Source of the DNA: Citrus sinensis
Lineage: Eukaryota; Streptophyta; Magnoliopsida; Sapindales; Rutaceae
Direction of reading: 5' to 3'
Assembly: GCF_022201045.2 (NCBI RefSeq)
Contig: NC_068557.1
Coordinates: 4,402,001 to 4,466,000, forward strand
DNA length: 64,000 nt
Position 1 is the stretch's first letter; every line of letters starts with the position of its first letter. Positions 55,526-64,000 of the stretch are shown here, piece after piece. The position numbers and the translations under genes are program-made. Below the pieces are notes generated by a model that made no database searches, was not told the origin of the DNA, and saw only the letters and a list, made by a program, of their open reading frames with translations.

Positions 55526-55846
55526 GGAATTTTTTTTTGCTGTAGCAAAAAACAACTCATCCTCCCACCCCTCCCTGTCAGGTGACAACTTTATAATGAG
55601 TTTCTTAAGTGTGTCCAGAAAGACTATGTTTCTTTCTTATGTATCTACAAAGATTGAATTGTTTATTTTCTATGTCTGCATATTGAAATGCAGTACAGCA
55701 ATGCCACCCCCTCCCTAACCATTTCTCATTGCTGTCTATGTATTTTGCAGTTCTTTCAATAGTATAAAATGATTTCTCAAATGTAAACAATTCAGGTAAC
55801 TATTCCTCAATATCTAACAATAGAATATTTAGAAGGAAAAATATAA

Positions 55847-56240
55847 TAAATAGTGAGAAACAACTGTAAGGCCTCGGAGTTGTGATTAGGGATTCAACTG
55901 GAAATGTCATGGCTGATGCTATCAATATTTCAAAGTTTTATGGGGATGTAGCATATGCAAAAGCCGATGCTCTGCAAGCTGGGGTTTACCGGTGGGTAAA
56001 AACGCAGGTCTAGCTTCATTAATTATTGAAACTGCTTCTCAAATGGTGGCTGATTTATTGGATCATGGTAAACATTGAAGTTCAACATATCCCAAGATCT
56101 TATAATGCAATTGCCCACTCTTTAGCTAAGTTAGTTTTAGATCATTATTTTGAAATTGTTGTTTGGTTGGGTTCATTTCCAACAGAAATCATGAATGTAT
56201 TCATTTTGTTGAATAAATTAAAGTTACACTTTAAAAAAAA
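55847..56240 (+). mobile_element. 5'-truncated LINE (RNase H end) with poly-A tail
   Basis: The 14-base AAGGAAAAATATAA occurs on both sides (55833-55846 and 56241-56254), and the element ends in a run of A at 56233-56240. It is a classical truncated retroposition. The interior encodes a broken RNase H/RVT_3-like segment of plant LINE polyproteins: VVIRDSTGNVMADA, AKADALQAG, a frameshift, then HIPRSYNAIAHSLAKL. Stops and the frameshift near 55990-56010 show it is dead. Confidence 0.9.
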
Positions 56241-56404
56241 AAGGAAAAATATAAAAAAGAAAACACATCATCATGTTTAGAAACATGTTATGTATCATCA
56301 TCACATCCAAATTACACACAATCATGTCCAAAATAAACCCCCACTGATAAATGAGGCAGTAACAGAATATACACAATCATATCCTGATAAACCCCATTGA
56401 TAAT

Positions 56405-56543
56405 GAGGCAAGAACAAAATAAGTTCTTAAGATAAAAGACTTTTGGCTGGCTTAAGAAGAGCCATAGCACCACAATCCAAACTGGAGAATTTCTTGTACA
56501 GTGCCTTGAGCTTACTTTCCGCAGCTGCAGAGTGAAATTTATT
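56405..56543 (-). repeat. Tandem duplicate of the cyclin B1 terminal exon
   Basis: 139 bases starting GAGGCAAGAACAAAATAAG repeat immediately at 56544. The duplicated unit holds the last ~33 codons (FHSAAAESKLKALYKKF, LKPAKSLL, TAA) and the start of the 3' UTR. This distal copy lacks its own splice acceptor, so it most likely lies in the 3' UTR of the real gene. Confidence 0.9.
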
Positions 56544-56565
56544 GAGGCAAGAACAAAATAAGTTC

Positions 56566-58589
56566 TTAAGATAAAAGACTTTTGGCTGGCTTAAGAAGAG
56601 ACACAGCACCACAATCCAAACTGGAGAATTTTTTGTACACTGCCTTGAGCTTACTTTCCGCAGCTGCAGAGTGAAATTTAACCAACAGCTTGGCGCAATT
56701 CCTATTAGCAGGACAAGAAAAACTCAACTAACAGAAATGTACAAAAACCAAAATATCAGAATCATAAACAAGTATCAATTTGAGGGGAAAAAAATATTAC
56801 CTTAGCTGATCTTCAGAGTAACCTGTGTGGTGCTTTAATGTTTCAGTCCAGAAAGGGTTCTTATTAAGGGTGCATCTCGCAGCATATACAGCTGATGCCG
56901 CTATCATCGAAGGACAGTACAGAACTATTGTGGGATACTGCATTAGTCCAAGTTCAGCAAGGAAAAAAACCATGTTTTCCATCTGCATTTTTATTATTGT
57001 CGTTATTAAAGTAGTTAATAACATTAAAATCTTTAAAAAGTTTCAAGCAAAGTAATGCAAAATAATGAAAAGCCAGAATCATACCTCCTTATCAGATGTA
57101 ACAGACGCCTTGATATATCGAACCAGAAAAACATAGGGTGTAGGAACAGTTAAATGCCATTCCAACTTTCGCAAGATTGCTTTTTCCGCGGCCAGGACTT
57201 GTTCTCTGAGATAGGCACTGTCTGATATGCGTACAAAGTCATTAACTTCTGGCGCCCAAATCTCCTCATACTTGCATGCAATGAGCATTGCGCTGATGCC
57301 GACTAACTGAAGTTCCTTCCGCTGAATAGTCTCCTTTGAAAGGAAACGATCAACGATATGAACGGTAAGATAGAGGGTTTCTGGCATTAGTTCAAATTTT
57401 CGATGAACTTCAGTTAACCAGTCCACCAGAATTGATCTCATTTTTGCATTAATTTCTGGTTGTGCATCCATGTAGTCGTGTACTCGTCCCTCATCCTACC
57501 AATCAACAACAAATTCGCATCACTGTATCCGAAAAATTACGAGTGAGCCAGAGACAAATTAAAGAAAAGTTAGAGAAAAGATCATTACTTCTGTGAGCTT
57601 GTAGAACTTGTAAATATCATCAACATATTCGACAACTGCCAGTTCATTATCAATATCAGTTACATCAATGTCTGATATTAGGTCCTTGGGCTTGTTGATG
57701 AGTCCACAAGCAGCCTGCAGGGGTTGTTGTAGATGAAATTCAAGCACTCAGGCACGGGGCAAAAATCGACAAATCAAATAACCAAATTGCAAACACCAAC
57801 AATTGTAATCCAAATTTACCTTGCTTCGAGCAGTGAGGACTGAAGTGAAGGACTTGTTAGGTTCCTTCCTTGAAATTTTTCTGTTAACAGGTTTGCTCTC
57901 GTCGCTTTCATCATCAGAGCTTATTACAATGACGCTCTCAGGTTTCTTCGGCTTGTCAATTACCTTGCTTTTTTCTTTCCCCACGGCAGCATTTACAACT
58001 TCAGTGATTGATTTCTACAAATGCCAAGTAGGAGTCATGAATTGATAAACAAAATTGAGGAGGCAGACACGTAGAGAAAGAGAAAGAGATTTCTATCCGA
58101 TACCTTTCCCTGAGGGGCTCCTTCAGTCACAAAATTACCAATATCTTGAAGAACTCTTCTGCCTCTTCCGTCTGCTAATACATTCTTCTGCTTCACTTCG
58201 CCTGAAAGATTTGCAAGAAGAAAACTTACACTTCAATTAAACAAAATTTATATCAAACTAGTAATACGACTGAATAACAAAAAGGCCCAGAAAAGCCAAC
58301 CAAATGAACCCTAACCCATGAGCCAGAAATGTTAAAGTCTCAATGAACACAAAAGAGCACAAAGGTTCGCTGACGCCAAAGAGAGAATTTTTACATATAA
58401 ATTTCAAAGCATAGTCTATCCCATTTGCATATAAATTTCAAAATTCCCAAATAAACCCACAACCATACACAAAAAGATCATGAAAAATAACAAGACGTTA
58501 AAAAGATCCCAAATAAATCAAATGTTCAACGATGAAAGAAAAAGGGTACCTTTGAGTTGATTCTGAGGAAGAACAGCTCTTGAAGCCAT
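56566..58589 (-). CDS. CYCB1: B1-type mitotic cyclin, seven exons
   Basis: Exons are 58589-58550, 58201-58104, 58014-57820, 57714-57589, 57495-57085, 56982-56801 and 56701-56566; all borders are GT-AG and phases agree, giving 395 aa. The destruction box RRVLQDIGN (28-36) fits RxxLxxIxN, so degradation by APC/C is expected. A basic, Ser/Asp-rich segment (IVISSDDESDESKP) follows. The cyclin core starts with EGRVHDYM and MRSILVDWLTEVHRKF (from 172), then KYEEIWAPEVNDFV, and the C-terminal fold ends in YSEDQLRNCAKLLVKFH, the H-x-K-F type pattern of B1 cyclins. It activates a CDK at G2/M in the nucleus. I start at MASRAVLP, the usual B1 beginning; an upstream in-frame ATG would add 42 residues not typical of the family. 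The protein is somewhat shorter than the usual 420-450 aa. MSA elements lie upstream and the last exon is duplicated downstream. Confidence 0.95.
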
Positions 58590-58862
58590 TTCTGGTTCTT
58601 GGGTTTGGCTAAAGACACCTCCAATGCTAGCAAATAGTGACGAGAAAAACTCTTGGAGACGGCTACTACTACTACGCGTCTCTAGATCTCCCTCTGCAAA
58701 TTCTTGGGTCGCCACCCTCTTTCTTGCTTTCTTTCTATGAGTTGCTGATTAAAAGACCAAAGAATTCTCTGCAAATTCTTTTCTCTTTCTTGTTTGCTTT
58801 GTGTGAGTGAGTGGAAATCAGAGAAACGCTCTGTTTGATTCCTTTTCAAGGAAGCCCGAAGC

Positions 58863-58970
58863 TCCAACGGTCAAATTTTTCATATAAGGGAATACTTACC
58901 GTTGGATTTATTAAAATGATCTAACGGCTATCATCTCGCTTTATTGTTTTGGAATTTTCTAGCCGTTAGA
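58863..58970 (-). promoter_or_regulatory. Four MSA (mitosis-specific activator) elements
   Basis: Four perfect matches to TCYAACGGYYA (either strand, allowing TAA at the end of the second) lie at 58863-58873, 58896-58906 (complement), 58920-58930 and 58960-58970 (complement). They are 274-381 bases upstream of the cyclin start codon. MSA motifs bind three-repeat MYB factors and drive G2/M transcription of plant B-type cyclins. Confidence 0.9.
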
Positions 58971-60120
58971 GGTGCGGGCCTTTCGGGTCCATGGGCCGCG
59001 GGCTGTTGTTGAAAGCCTGCAAGAGGGCCGCTGCCGCTTAATGCGATGGAATGAAACGATGGGTTGAGTCACCCAATAATGTTTTCATTTTATTAAAATT
59101 ACCAAAAGAGACAAACAAAACAAAGGAGTAGTTCAACAGCATGCATACACAACATCATCATCCTCCCACAGTTACTGGAAAAAGGCATAAACGTCACAGA
59201 AAGTATGTAATTGGCTTATTTAACCCTAAATTAATTGAAGTCCCACTAGTTTTTATTAGTTTATTAAGGGCAATCAGACGATGTAATCAACAAAACAAAT
59301 GAGGCAAGAGGTAGAGTTTTCTTTCTAATTTCTATATAATAAAAATATAAAGGTTGGATAACTATAGATGTCCACTTCTGTTTGATTAATACTGTAATTT
59401 AAAAGTTACATAATTAAAGTATTTAATAAATATTTATTATTATAGTTTTGAAGTTAAGTTGATTGGATGAAAAATCAATAATATTTTTATAATTTTCTTT
59501 AATTTTATTATTTAAAAACAACATTTACTATACATTACTAATTCTTTTTCATAATTTTTTAAAGCCCCAACACTTTCAATACGAACAGAACCAACAGGAC
59601 AAATGATTTGCCCCCACCATTCTAAAAAAAACTCAAAAACATTTTCCCATGTTATGTGGCAGGATGATATCTCTACGGATATTAATTGAAGTAAATTTCC
59701 GAGCTGTATCAATGAACATCTAGATTGAATATATTTGGGTTTCCAATATACCTCAACTATTTTTAGGAGTTTGTTTCCTTGATTTTCATGTTGGACTTTG
59801 CAGGTGCTTATCTATGTCGGGCAAAGGGCTTTGTAAATTATATTGTATACAATATTAAAAAGGCCTATCCAACATTTTTAATAAATAAAAGAATTATTAT
59901 TTTAGAAAATAAACAAATAATTTAGGGGTTGATTAAAGTCTAAAACTTAAATCCTTCCATTTTTCATTAAAAAAAAGAAAATGAAATGTGGTTGCTTGAA
60001 GTTGAAGCCAGTCAATGTGGGTTACATGCCCAAGATGACGCTTTTTGCTTTCCTGAAATAAATAAACACGTTAGGACAATCATCTTTGTCTGCTACCCAA
60101 ACTACATATACACAAACCAC
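58971..60120. other. Spacer between cyclin promoter and F-box gene
   Basis: No certain gene is seen. A minus-strand open frame at 59512-59712 with a coherent-looking peptide (WENVFEFFLEWWGQIICPVG) could be the relic of an unidentified gene. 59900-60154 includes the probable 3' UTR of the F-box gene. Confidence 0.5.
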
Positions 60121-60154
60121 AACACAACAGTAACCTCTCTCTCTCATCTCTTAC

Positions 60155-61402
60155 TCAGCATTCCAAGTTCACACAAGTGGCGCGTGGTATATACTCCGGC
60201 AGATCCGGACCGCAGCTCCAGTCTCCGGCCACCGTGTCGTAAATCCAAACAAACCTTTCGTCGCTTGCCCTCAAGACTCTCCCGTTCTTCATTAAAGCCA
60301 ACATCACCTTGTTTCCGACACCCACCAGACTGAACTTGATGGACCCGTCTAGCCTCACCGGCTGCGCCAGCTGCGGCGTCTTCATCCTACTCCACTCGCC
60401 AAACCCTCCGTGTCTCCGACGCGCGTCGAATCTCCAGAACGACATCTCAACCGCATGACTCGTGAGAACATAAATAAACCCCACAGCTGCACACGCGGCT
60501 ATAACGCATCCTCCGCCGGGAACCGCGCGGCTTCTCAACCAGACACGCGCCCCCGCGTCGTACAAATCCATCGAGCTCATGTACATCTGCGCATCCGCCG
60601 CTCCCGTGGGAGGCCCGTCGATCTTCAACCCGCCAATCACGTAGAAGACTCCGTCCGCCGACGCGCCTGTGCAGCCGTAACGGAGCCTGGGGGCGCGGGA
60701 GACCACGCGCCATTTGTTGCTGTCCGGGTCGTACTCGTCGACCGTGGCGGCCGCACACAGAGAGCCGCCGGCGATGTAAATCTTACCGGAGACGACGGCG
60801 CAAGCGAACTTTTTTCTCGGCGCGAGCATACGCGAGAGTGAAATGATACTGTCGGTCCAAATATCGTAACGAAGGGTCGCGTATCGGCCGATAACGAAGA
60901 TTCTTGGTCCTATAGAAGCGAGTCGCGACTGGGGCAAGTATTCGTACAAGTTGCCAAGAAAAACGTAATCGGTCGGGACATAAATCCTCGTGTTCCAAGC
61001 AAAAATGGTGTAGTCAAGGGGCTCGAAGGTGAGAGTGGAGGCAATGAAGCCGGAAGCGGAGGGGGTGAGGGCGTAAACGGTGTTGTGGAGGCGATTCTGG
61101 TGGCGGCGGAGGTTGAAGAAAGAGGGGGAGTGGAGAAGGCGGGACCAGCGGCGGCAGACGAAGCAGAGTGTCGAGAGTGAATCAGATGGAACTCTTACGA
61201 AGCACTCTAAAAGAAGATCGTCCGGCAGAGACGACAGCGTAGTACTGCTGGTGGTTAGTGATTGAGATTGACAGTGGTGGTGAAGATGATGATTTCTTGT
61301 CGCAGAAGCTCTAATAGATGATTTACAATTACCGTCGTGTGGATTTGGGAAGCAAGATTTCATCAGCCATGAGAAGTGGCGTGAGTTGCAGCTCTCTGAC
61401 AT
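60155..61402 (-). CDS. F-box/kelch-repeat protein
   Basis: An intronless gene of 415 aa; the ATG is at 61402 and TGA at 60155. An F-box (about 58-100: LSSLPDDLLLECFVRVP, CFVCRRWSRLLHSPSF) should bind SKP1/ASK to place the protein in an SCF ubiquitin ligase. Two clear kelch repeats follow (about 193-235 with IYIAGGS and EYDPDSNKW; 238-291 with FYVIGGL and DLYDAGARVW). More divergent blades continue to WIYDTVAGDWSCGPDLPE. The substrate is unknown. The coding region is strikingly GC-richer than its surroundings, with many CG dinucleotides, unlike other genes in the window. A GAAGAAGAAG tract at 61474-61492 lies in the probable 5' UTR. Confidence 0.93.
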   Translation of the reverse strand: MSESCNSRHFSWLMKSCFPNPHDGNCKSSIRASATRNHHLHHHCQSQSLTTSSTTLSSLPDDLLLECFVRVPSDSLSTLCFVCRRWSRLLHSPSFFNLRRHQNRLHNTVYALTPSASGFIASTLTFEPLDYTIFAWNTRIYVPTDYVFLGNLYEYLPQSRLASIGPRIFVIGRYATLRYDIWTDSIISLSRMLAPRKKFACAVVSGKIYIAGGSLCAAATVDEYDPDSNKWRVVSRAPRLRYGCTGASADGVFYVIGGLKIDGPPTGAADAQMYMSSMDLYDAGARVWLRSRAVPGGGCVIAACAAVGFIYVLTSHAVEMSFWRFDARRRHGGFGEWSRMKTPQLAQPVRLDGSIKFSLVGVGNKVMLALMKNGRVLRASDERFVWIYDTVAGDWSCGPDLPEYIPRATCVNLEC

Positions 61403-62271
61403 GTTCCAAGGAGAATCTAGAGATAGGTAGCAGTGCTTCTGACTTCTGAGTAAAAACTACTCTATCATCAACTATGAAGAAGAAGAAGAAGAACAAAAAA
61501 GTTAAAATGTGAATAATAAGATTCTTTTTTTTTTCTTCGGCCCCCTTTTCAACGACATGTGCAAGTGGACTTCGTCTGTAATATTTATTTTCACGGAATT
61601 AACGGATTAACATCTCTCCCATCTGAGCTCTCCTCCATTTTTTTAAGATATGCCTTTTAATAATAGTTTAATTTTCCATGGGATTTAATTCCTTAATTTT
61701 TTTTATTTATTAATCACTAATCACTAATCACTCATGTCTATTTTTATTTAGAAAGTGATTAGATTACGAGATTTGACTTTGATCAATTGTATAATACAAG
61801 TAGAGTCTCTCTAGAAATATTTTAAGTGGGGATGGCAAAAAAATTCAATTTTAATAATAAGGTTGTCCTCCACTAAATCTTGTTCAATAATTATGTATAT
61901 AATCTCTTTAAACTTATAGGAATATTAATCAGATTTACTCATTAATAGAAATCAATCTCAAACTGAATTTGTAAATAAAATCGCGTCCAATTCTTTCTTC
62001 TTCTTCTTCTTTTTTTCATTACAGGTTAGTCTTCCAAGGATATTGCAATTAATTTGGTTTGGTTTGGGTTCAGTTTGGACTTTTCATAAATGGGCTAAGC
62101 TAATTTTGCTTTAAGCGATGCTACTATCACCACCCCTCTATGTTCATAGCTCTATTCTTAATTAAATTTATATTAACGAGCAAAAATAAATATAATTAAA
62201 ATTGAATATAAATTCTTTTTATTATTAACTCTTCACACCCCACCAATTACTGTACTAGAGTTCTTTTAAAA

Positions 62272-62303
<32 letters not shown>

Positions 62304-63120
62304 CGCACCATTGAAGCTCAAATCAAGATCTAAACCCTAAAAAAGTAGTTATTTATCAAACAATGGAGTTAGACTCTAACTTCTATTGGAAATCTTTCTT
62401 ATTTTGGCCTTAATTTTTTATTTTTTCTCAGATAAAAATTTTGCAAAACTTGATGATGAACATTCAATAAATTTGATAAATGTTTTATTTTAATTTTTCT
62501 AAAAAACTTTGATAGTTAACCACTTAAATTGGTCTGTTTTGCACTTCAAAATCATTTTGAATTGGGGGAAAAAGTTCCTATATTAGACCTGAAATAAGGA
62601 GTTTATGAAGTGGGAGCATAGCCAAAAAAAGAAAATACCAAGATTGATTTAATTAATTAATTTATGTACTTGTATGTAATTTTATCTATGTAAAAAGCAA
62701 TCAATGCAAAGTGCTTTTTATAAGAATATTGAAGGGGGATTGATAGGTCTTTCTTTGGGCGTTTCATAGTTGGGCTTAAATCTTAATTCAGTTATAAAAT
62801 GCGTGTAAATTTCTTTTTTAATAAATTTTGATGGATCTCCTATCGATCTTTTTAAAGTATTATTTAAATTCTTTAAATTCTTTCTAATATTAAAAAAATA
62901 CTTATTTTACTTATATTTTATTAAAAAAAATTTATTTTTATTATCATTTCGTAACAAAGAGATTGCCCCACTTACATTATAAACGTATAAAGACTTTTTC
63001 ACAGGACTAATGGCCGATTGGTTAAAATGCGTTTAAGGTTGACGGAAGGCAATTTTGTCCTTGCACATAATATAAAGATTAAAAACTGAAAATGAAAGGG
63101 CCCTTTGCATACAAATTCTC
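61403..63120. other. Intergenic region with a TA microsatellite
   Basis: A (TA)n run occupies 62275-62302 and a TTC run 62000-62012. No gene is seen. Near 63010-63030 GGCCGATTGGTTAAAATG resembles a tRNA A-box but no B-box follows. Confidence 0.5.
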
Positions 63121-63318
63121 ATATAAATAAAAGCCTAGGAGTAGAAAGCAGAAAGGAGAGTTACTGTTGAGTCAGAAGATTGAAAACTGATTGCGTATCA
63201 CTCAGGATTACGGCCTCAACCTCAACCATTTGATATATATAACGAAATAATTAAGTAATTAATTTTTTTAAAAAAAAGAAAGAAAGATTCAGATTCAGAG
63301 AGAAGAAAAAAAGGGGGG
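63121..63318 (+). promoter_or_regulatory. Core promoter and 5' UTR of eIF2B-gamma
   Basis: A TATA box TATAAATA at 63122-63129 lies about 190 bases before the start codon, so transcription should begin near 63150-63160. The leader is purine-rich and the start context is GGGGATGGAT. Confidence 0.6.
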
Positions 63319-64000
63319 ATGGATTTCCAAGTGGTGGTGTTGGCTGGTGGCACTTCAAAGAAATTAGTTCCGCTGGTGTCTAAGGTCTCTCACTCAAAAT
63401 CTCTTCTCCTCCATTCTCCCTCTTTTTAATTTGCTTTTGCTTTACAAAATCCTTTTTTTTTTTTTGTTTGGTTTTGATTGCAGGAGGTGCCAAAAGCCCT
63501 ACTTCCGGTGGCCAATCGACCGGTTCTCTCATACGTGTTGGAGCAATTAGAGCTCAGCAATATTAAGGATCTTATAGTTGTACGTTTTGTTTCTCCCTTT
63601 GGTTTTTAGCTTTTTGTTTTGTGTTTTTGCTTATCAGTGCTAATGGTATTGGTGGCTTTTAGGTTGTTGAAGGGGCAGATGCCGCTCTCCGTGTTGGTGG
63701 TTGGATTTCAGCAGCTTATGTTGATCGTCTACATGTCGAGGTTGGTTTTTTAACCTTTCCCTTAATCAATTTTTTTTTTTTTTTGTGGTTGTAAGAAGAT
63801 TTAATTGAATGTTGTTAGTATCTCATCATTAGTCCAGGACTGTGGTAGTTATCACTTATTAGGTCTTAGTTTTGTATAAAATTCTTGGTTTCATGGTGTT
63901 GGTGGTTTCTGAGGCATTCCACTTACTTGTTTGCATTATCACCCCAATTTAGAGGATGAGATTGTCTTGAATTCTTTTCTGAGGGCTTTTGTGTGATAAG
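63319..64000 (+). CDS. Translation initiation factor eIF2B subunit gamma (5' part, continues beyond the window)
   Basis: Exons 63319-63384, 63484-63579 and 63663-63740 are in phase 0 with GT-AG borders; later exons are outside. The first 80 residues read DFQVVVLAGGTSKKL, EVPKALLPVANRPVLSYVLEQL and VVEGADAALRVGGWI. This is the N-terminus of a nucleotidyltransferase-like fold (G-G-x-S/T at the phosphate loop, PKALLP for sugar-nucleotide-type binding). In the eIF2B subunits this fold is structural: gamma pairs with epsilon to form the catalytic GDP-GTP exchange unit for eIF2 in the cytosol. The epsilon subunit shares the fold, but the short N-terminus and the LAGGTSKKLVPL wording fit gamma better. 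Confidence 0.85.

Noticed and set aside
60410..60841. 143-codon frame on the + strand
   Set aside because: It is the antisense shadow of the GC-rich F-box/kelch gene; the minus-strand frame has clear domains.
1..64000. tRNA, rRNA or CRISPR arrays
   Set aside because: No complete cloverleaf was found; A/B-box hits belong to SINEs or are isolated. CRISPR is not expected in plant nuclear DNA and no regular spacer array is seen.

Overview
This window is plant nuclear DNA. The genes have short exons, AT-rich GT-AG introns and families known only from plants: a PLS-class pentatricopeptide (PPR) gene, SCAB1, the Moco gene CNX6, a B1-type cyclin with MSA promoter motifs, an F-box/kelch gene and eIF2B-gamma. 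The intergenic space is AT-rich and full of SINEs, hAT and Mutator-like MITEs, a 5'-truncated LINE and caulimovirid-like retroelement debris. A woody eudicot (Citrus-like) is a reasonable guess, but I cannot prove the species. Everything below was read by eye; no alignment or database search was run.

Left part (1-38000) is a decayed gene cluster. At 1-3833 lies a broken minus-strand reverse-transcribing element with a 30K movement-protein-like domain. After it come repeated, mostly ruined copies of a tail-to-tail pair, PPR (+) and EDD-motif glycosyltransferase (-). They are block A (4190-5760), A' (9585-13815), B (18950-26230) and C (26930-37993). Only C is intact: PPR 32373-34784 and glycosyltransferase 35595-37993. 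Between A and B sits a small bHLH family on the minus strand: one apparently complete three-exon gene (15580-17586) and at least seven exon fragments. Because the copies are paralogous, several insertions can be read as filled versus empty sites inside this one window: two SINEs in the same target, a hAT element in the PPR frame with an 8-bp target duplication, a hAT nested in a hAT, and a small MITE.

Middle (38000-46000) is intergenic. It holds two 141-bp Mutator-like MITEs with perfect 9-bp target duplications, an 89-bp direct repeat abutting the 3' end and promoter/LTR-like region of a second caulimovirid-like fragment (40402-41902), and an inverted-repeat family around 43690-44950.

Right part (46000-64000) is ordinary gene space. 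SCAB1 (46509-52571, +, 12 coding exons, 494 aa) and CNX6 (54532-55122, +, 196 aa) are followed by a cyclin B1 (56566-58589, -, 7 exons, 395 aa) with four perfect MSA elements upstream and a tandemly duplicated last exon. Then come a GC-rich intronless F-box/kelch gene (60155-61402, -, 415 aa) and the first three exons of eIF2B-gamma (63319 onward, +), which runs off the end. These genes have unrelated housekeeping roles (actin and stomata, molybdenum cofactor, mitosis, protein turnover, translation initiation); nothing suggests they work as a unit.

I did not find a convincing new molecular system. The most informative structure is the internally dated PPR/glycosyltransferase/bHLH duplication array with its layered transposon insertions.
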